Source: Candidatus Leptofilum gracile
GTDB lineage: Bacteria; Chloroflexota; Anaerolineae; Promineifilales; Promineifilaceae
DNA length: 64,000 nucleotides
Direction: 5' to 3'
NCBI GenBank assembly: GCA_016713825.1
Contig: JADJOJ010000010.1
Location: forward strand, 310,001 to 374,000
In this document: one piece after another, positions 60,100 to 64,000 of the stretch
Layout: each line of letters begins with the position of its first letter
Numbering within the stretch: position 1 is the first letter of the stretch
Program-made: the position numbers and the translations under genes
The notes under the pieces: generated by a model
What the model was told of the DNA's origin: nothing
What the model saw: only the letters and a program-made list of their open reading frames with translations
The model's database searches: none

Positions 60100-61506
60100 T
60101 TAGGGCGTCGTACGCAGCCAGATTTGCTGACCGATGCTCAGCAAGATTGAATCCAGGCAGTTGACCTGCATGATTTGCTCCACGGTGGTATTGGTGGCCT
60201 GGCCCAATGCCGAGAGCGAATCATCGGCCTGGATGCTGTAGCGCACCCAGCCTGGCGGGGGAGAGGGTACACAGCTGGTGGGCGACGGTTGTTGGCTGGC
60301 TGTGGCTGTCGGCAACGGAGGGCTGGTGGCCACCTGGGTGGCGGTGGGGGGCATGGTGGCTGTGGGGGGAACGGCCGTTGCTACGCTTTCTGTAGGGGGA
60401 ACGGCCGTTGCTGTGAAAGGTGCAGCTACAGGTAATGTGGGAGACGCCGTGGCCGCGACCGCATCAAGCACTGTTGTGGCGGGTAGCGTGGTCGCGGCCT
60501 CTGTGGCGCTAATTATTGTTTCTTGTTCAGCCGGATTGGGCCAGAACAACAGTACCAACAGCCCAACCAGCAGCAAGGCCGCCACGAGAATGCCGTACTT
60601 TAGGATTTGCCTCTGCCGCCAGGCAGCGAGCGATGGCGGGGGCGGGGCAGATTCGGCCAGAGCGGCCAGGTCCAAGACCCAGATGAACGCCTCTACGGTT
60701 TCAAACCGGCTCCACTCCTGTTGCCAGATGCTGTCGCGTACCAGCTTGTAGGTTTCGCTGGTCAAGTCGAGGCGCACCTCTGCCAGGGGAATCTCTCGCG
60801 GTATGCCCTTCTGCTCAAAAATGTTCCATTCAGAGATTGGCAGCGCCGGTTTGTGCCCGGCCAGCAGGCGGTAAAGCAGCACCCCCAACGAGAAAATATT
60901 GCTGCGTCCAGATAGCGCCTTGCCCGCCAACTGTTCCGGTGATTGGTAATCTAGCTCGGTTGGTTGGCCAGCGTCCATCTGGTTAGTGGCCAGCAAGGGC
61001 GCAGGCGGCACGACCAGATCAAGCAGATACGGCTGGCCTTCTTCATCCAGGTAGATGTTTTCTGGGCGTAGATCGTGGTGGATCAGGCCTGCCGGATGGG
61101 TGATGGCTAACCCGGTGGCTAGCTTTTTAACCAGTTCCAGGTTGGCAATGATTTCGCTTTTTTCTGTGGGGATGGCGGTGGTTTCGGCTAGCTTTTCTGC
61201 AAGAAATTGGCCAGCGCGGTACGGCATGACGGCATACGGCCGTTTCCCATCCACCCCAAAATCTTGCAGAGGCAGCAGCATTGGATGCTTGAGCTGGGCT
61301 ACTGTTTTCGCTCGCCGCTGGAAACGGTCTGCCAGGTCACCGGTTTTTACAGCTTCAGGTTGAAGGGTAACCAAAAACAGCCGTTGGTTGTTTTGGGCAT
61401 GGTGGGCCAGGTAAATAGCGCTGTACGCCTGTTCTACCAGCAGGCCATCTAGCGTATAAGGGCCAATTTGGGTCTCATTTTCTTTGCGATTACGTGTAGA
61501 TGCCAT
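60100..61506 (-). CDS. Membrane kinase-fold protein with LysM ectodomain (probable pseudokinase)
   Basis: 468 aa. Kinase-like region at about 15-285: the beta-3 Lys is replaced (LFLVTL, Thr47), HRD is HHD with Asp145 kept (LIHHDLRPENIYL), DFG is DLV (163-165), APE-like YQSPEQLAG. A hydrophobic helix at about 303-325 is followed by a Thr/Pro/Ala-rich linker and one LysM domain (YSIQADDSLSALGQATNTTV) that ends with the VNCL motif also seen in the 27230-28273 LysM domains. Likely inactive kinase sensing peptidoglycan or related glycans. Paralogue of the 57737 gene, leftward. Confidence 0.84.
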   Translation of the reverse strand: MASTRNRKENETQIGPYTLDGLLVEQAYSAIYLAHHAQNNQRLFLVTLQPEAVKTGDLADRFQRRAKTVAQLKHPMLLPLQDFGVDGKRPYAVMPYRAGQFLAEKLAETTAIPTEKSEIIANLELVKKLATGLAITHPAGLIHHDLRPENIYLDEEGQPYLLDLVVPPAPLLATNQMDAGQPTELDYQSPEQLAGKALSGRSNIFSLGVLLYRLLAGHKPALPISEWNIFEQKGIPREIPLAEVRLDLTSETYKLVRDSIWQQEWSRFETVEAFIWVLDLAALAESAPPPPSLAAWRQRQILKYGILVAALLLVGLLVLLFWPNPAEQETIISATEAATTLPATTVLDAVAATASPTLPVAAPFTATAVPPTESVATAVPPTATMPPTATQVATSPPLPTATASQQPSPTSCVPSPPPGWVRYSIQADDSLSALGQATNTTVEQIMQVNCLDSILLSIGQQIWLRTTP

Positions 61507-61621
61507 AGGTAAAATTTTTCAGGCGAGCCCGACTTACTGGATAACGTGCCAGGCTTAATTTACGTGGGGAGTTCAGTTCCTCATTATACACATTCTAACT
61601 TTCGGTTAAAGCCAGGGTGCG

Positions 61622-62203
61622 TTAGCCGGGCAGCAAAACCAGGCTGCGCTGTTCGCTTTGCAAGAGGGGGACGGCCGTATTTTGCCACTGTAGCTGCACT
61701 TGCCAAACGGCCGTTCCCTCCTCGGCCATTTCCGCTAAATCCAGCGAAATCTGGTAACCGCTGCCAAAATTTGGCTCAGTCAGGCTGCTGGCAGCCACAA
61801 CCATGTCATTCTGATGCAAGGTGAGCACCATCGCTTGCCCTGGCAGCAGCAGTTCTGAATAAGCCCAGTAGAAGGTGATACGGCCGTCTACCGGCAAACG
61901 GCTTTCTGTGGGTGGCCCAAACAGGGTGATGGCAGCTTCTGCAGGCGGATTGGGCAGGGGGGTGATGGTGGGTGTGGGGCTGGGCAAGATGGTGGCCTGT
62001 AAAATAGGGCCGCGCGTGGGCGGGCTGGCATTGGCAATAGGTTGGGGCGGAACGGCCGTATGCGAGCCTCCGCTGGCCGGTGGAGGTGCGGTTCGGGGGG
62101 TAACCACATTCAACACCACAAGCGCTACCAGCATCAACACCAAAGGTGTGATTGAGTATAAAAAACGTTTACGGTTGATTTTTCTGCCTGGTTTGCCGGA
62201 CAT
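61622..62203 (-). CDS. TM-anchored extracellular protein with Ig-like domain
   Basis: 193 aa from ATG 62203. One hydrophobic helix (about 16-35), a Pro-rich linker, and a beta-rich domain (about 95-193; VDGRITFYWAYSELLLPGQA, SLTEPNFGSGYQISLDL) resembling the Ig-like part of the 57737 pseudokinase. Function unknown; same orientation as the pseudokinase genes. Confidence 0.7.
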   Translation of the reverse strand: MSGKPGRKINRKRFLYSITPLVLMLVALVVLNVVTPRTAPPPASGGSHTAVPPQPIANASPPTRGPILQATILPSPTPTITPLPNPPAEAAITLFGPPTESRLPVDGRITFYWAYSELLLPGQAMVLTLHQNDMVVAASSLTEPNFGSGYQISLDLAEMAEEGTAVWQVQLQWQNTAVPLLQSEQRSLVLLPG

Positions 62204-62482
62204 TGCAGGTCCCTTGACTCTGTTCTGATTTGCTGAAAAGCAGCGGCATTCTAGCACAAGCCAGTCCCAAAAATAAGGCGGCCCAATCATTTCCTCATTG
62301 TGCTTTCAACCTTTTGGCTGCGTCAGGATTCTAAAAACAAACGACGCGACCTTCGTCGCGCCGTTTGCCTCAGAAAAGAAAGAGGAGCCCCGAGTAACTT
62401 TGTGAATAAAGTTACAAACGAATTGTAACAGCCAGATACGCAGGTTCATCTGATGATTGTCACGATTGGCACGTGACCTTCC
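62204..62482. other. Gene-free region with two hairpins
   Basis: A near-perfect hairpin ACGACGCGAC/GTCGCGCCGT with a 3-nt loop lies at 62341-62363. A second, GTAACTTT/AAAGTTAC, is at 62393-62414, overlapping a third, GTTACAA/TTGTAAC (62408-62428). The pieces may terminate the penicillin-acylase gene. Confidence 0.45.
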
Positions 62483-64000
62483 TCATGGGCGGCGGGTAAG
62501 GGTAAGGGTGTGCTGCGTGGCTGCCAAGATCGCTTCTGGGTGCCAAAGAATGGGGAAATTTTCGCCGCGCTGCCACAGGGGAGCCAGGTCGTTGTAGTGG
62601 GGGCTGCCCAGATGGCCAGACTGGCCGGGTGCCAGCATGGCTTCTGCCTGTTCGATGGCGCTCATGTCGATAAGCAGGCGGGAGGAGACGGCCACGCCAT
62701 CGCAGGTGAAGCTACCGGGGCGTGTGCCCGCCTGGGCCACCGTGTTGCCATCCCCCGCCAAGGGCAGCGGCCCGACGCTGAAAATACGCTCAAAGGCGTC
62801 GAGCTGGCCCAGCGCGTGTTGGAAGGTGACGGTGTGCAGGCGACCCCACTGCCAGGTTGCCGGATTTTCGCCCAGGGTTTGTTGGAGAACGGCCGTACTC
62901 TCCCCCAGGCAGCGAATGAGCAAGGTGTCTCGCTTTGCCAATGATTTGAACCAGCCGTTTGGGGCTGTGCTCAAAATGCGCAGCAAATTCACCAGCCAAT
63001 ATCCCTGAAACTCGTTCACCGGATGCAGGTTGGGGCTAAGACCTTGCCCCAGTAACTGAGGCAGCAGGGCAGGCGGCACTTTTTCTGGCAGCAGGGCGTT
63101 GGTGAGCTGCTCTACCAACACCGCGAAGACGGCCCCACCGGCGCTGTTGGCGTGCAGGTAGCCATCCCAATTTTGCAGCAGGCCAAGGGCGATTTGGGCT
63201 TGGGGATCGTCTGTTTGCAGAGGGTGCAGCAGGTTGCGCAGCTGCACGCCGGGCAGGCTGAGCTGGTCTAGCTGGTAGCGGCGGCAGTCGGCCAGGCTGT
63301 GGTGGGGTTGGCTGTGCAGCAGCTGGCGGATGCGCTCGGCGCGGTAGCCGTTGCGCCACATCTGGCCCAGGTTGTGGGGGCTTTTTTCTGGGGGCAGCAG
63401 CTGGTGGTTGGCCGAGATGATGAGCCCGGCTTTGGGGTTGAGGGCGTGGGGCATCTTGTCTACAGGCACCAGGCCAATCCATTCGTGCTGGCCATCCCAG
63501 CCGGGCAGGGGCAGGCTGCCATCCCCGGCGGCGCGGATGGGTACCTGGCCGGTGACCCAATGGCCGATGTTGCCTTGGCGGTCGGCGTAGAGCAGGTTGA
63601 GGGAAGGGGCGTGGATGCGGGAAACGGCCGTTACAAATTCATTCCAGTTTACGGCCGTATTTAGCCAGCCAAAGCCGTCGATGGTGGCTGCGGCGCGCAG
63701 GGCGGTGGAGCTGTAGGCCAGGGTTTGGGGGCAGTTTTCTAGCAACGGGGTGATGATTGGGCCGTGGTGGGTGATTTGCACCGTTTCTGTGTGGGGCTTT
63801 TGGAAGCGGATTTCAATCTTTTCTGCAATTTGGGCCGTTGGCCGCCACTCGTTGCCGAACTGGTAGCGGCTGGGGTCTTCGGGATGCAGCTTTTCGATGA
63901 AGAGGTCTTCGCAGTCGGTGTAGGCCAGGGTGGCGCCCCAGGCGATCTGGCCGTTGTGGCCCACCATGACATAGGGCAGGCCGGGCTGGGTAAAGCCCGC
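62483..64000 (-). CDS. Penicillin acylase (Ntn-hydrolase) family protein, 5' end outside window
   Basis: The open frame runs from the window edge, about 505 residues visible. GLPYVMVGHNGQIAWGATLA near its start is the region shortly after the catalytic Ser of the beta chain in penicillin/aculeacin acylase-type enzymes; the alpha chain and Ser lie beyond 64000. Further signatures: ITHHGPIITPL, YADRQGNIGHWVTGQVPIR, SANHQLLPP, GDGNTVAQAG. Usually autoprocessed and periplasmic or extracellular, hydrolysing acyl amides such as N-acyl-homoserine lactones or beta-lactam side chains. Confidence 0.88.
   Translation of the reverse strand, partial: AGFTQPGLPYVMVGHNGQIAWGATLAYTDCEDLFIEKLHPEDPSRYQFGNEWRPTAQIAEKIEIRFQKPHTETVQITHHGPIITPLLENCPQTLAYSSTALRAAATIDGFGWLNTAVNWNEFVTAVSRIHAPSLNLLYADRQGNIGHWVTGQVPIRAAGDGSLPLPGWDGQHEWIGLVPVDKMPHALNPKAGLIISANHQLLPPEKSPHNLGQMWRNGYRAERIRQLLHSQPHHSLADCRRYQLDQLSLPGVQLRNLLHPLQTDDPQAQIALGLLQNWDGYLHANSAGGAVFAVLVEQLTNALLPEKVPPALLPQLLGQGLSPNLHPVNEFQGYWLVNLLRILSTAPNGWFKSLAKRDTLLIRCLGESTAVLQQTLGENPATWQWGRLHTVTFQHALGQLDAFERIFSVGPLPLAGDGNTVAQAGTRPGSFTCDGVAVSSRLLIDMSAIEQAEAMLAPGQSGHLGSPHYNDLAPLWQRGENFPILWHPEAILAATQHTLTLTRRP

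Larger units (their letters stand above)
981..63661. repeat. Dispersed HIP-like palindrome family, core ACGGCCGT
   Basis: About 110 exact copies of the palindrome ACGGCCGT were counted by eye, roughly one per 560 bp, where about one or two would be expected by chance at this base composition. The favoured flanks extend it to AACGGCCGTT and often to the 16-bp palindrome GGAAACGGCCGTTTCC. Copies lie in both coding and non-coding DNA. In genes they are read in all three frames, giving Thr-Ala-Val, Asn-Gly-Arg or Glu-Arg-Pro, so the conservation is at DNA level. Examples: 983, 2904, 5396, 10018, 15622, 25530, 34682, 41325, 46723, 56588, 60370. Near matches such as CGGCCG with one flank changed are also common. 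The analogy to cyanobacterial HIP1 is inference. Confidence 0.93.

Noticed and set aside
62393..62428. Another copy of the GTAACTA element
   Set aside because: GTAACTTT/AAAGTTAC is a local hairpin; it does not share the conserved CTGGCT-containing left end.

Overview
This window reads as a chromosomal segment of a Chloroflexota bacterium, probably class Anaerolineae or a close relative. The reasons are indirect: long Thr/Pro-rich linkers of the PTATPT type in many membrane proteins, many-GAF signalling proteins, several STAND (NB-ARC/NACHT) ATPases with TPR repeats, PPC and cadherin surface proteins, and mid-to-high GC interrupted by AT-rich genes. There are no rRNA genes, no convincing tRNA genes, no CRISPR array and no full-length transposon. 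The most striking property is genome-wide: the 8-bp palindrome ACGGCCGT, usually inside a longer GGAAACGGCCGTTTCC-like palindrome, occurs about 110 times by eye in 64 kb, in genes (all frames) and between them. This resembles HIP1 of cyanobacteria but has a different sequence.

Layout. 1-6.5 kb: leftward signalling operon (response regulator, membrane multi-GAF protein, SAM methyltransferase, second multi-GAF protein cut by the window edge). 6.7-10.8 kb: GH13 amylase, YbaK-type deacylase, a membrane glycosyltransferase-like protein. 11-18.6 kb: NB-ARC/TPR regulators, one broken by a frameshift, a 45-aa exported Cys-containing peptide, and a TPR lipoprotein with a frameshift just after its lipobox. 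18.7-22.2 kb: AT-rich accessory island with a membrane protein, a four-repeat PPC secreted protein and a small ORF. 22.3-24.3 kb: two hydrolase-type genes, the second carrying a cysteinyl-tRNA-synthetase-like tail. 24.5-30.7 kb: tightly coupled leftward operon of a histidine-kinase-like protein whose phospho-accepting His is Gln, a LysM/TP-rich membrane protein, and a 910-aa NACHT ATPase with a death-like N-terminus and an FGE-fold C-terminus; this is the best candidate for an undescribed sensing or defence module. 30.9-32.4 kb: GNAT and YheT hydrolase.

32.8-40.3 kb is mostly housekeeping: rpsF-ssb-rpsR (no rplI), a parvulin-like protein, a SpoU methyltransferase, an SGNH hydrolase and sucCD. 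40.4-54.9 kb: rsmD, purine nucleoside phosphorylase, a XerC/D recombinase, a TPR protein, UDP-sugar pyrophosphorylase, trmFO with a coupled sensor kinase, a MuiA-like DUF4139 protein, hflX, an M20 peptidase and an acyl-CoA dehydrogenase. 55-62.2 kb: surface and sensing cluster with a cadherin/PPC adhesin, two membrane pseudokinases (SH3b and LysM ectodomains) and a TM-anchored Ig-like protein. 62.5-64 kb: a penicillin-acylase family protein cut by the window edge.

Non-coding DNA is rich in structure: paired palindromes acting as probable terminators, a small mobile-looking element with GTAACTA inverted ends and flanking direct repeats (two copies), a ~110-bp dispersed repeat (two copies), long hairpins, and loose 'sentence-like' short tandem repeats that also intrude into coding ends. 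All family assignments come from reading motifs; no database search was run.
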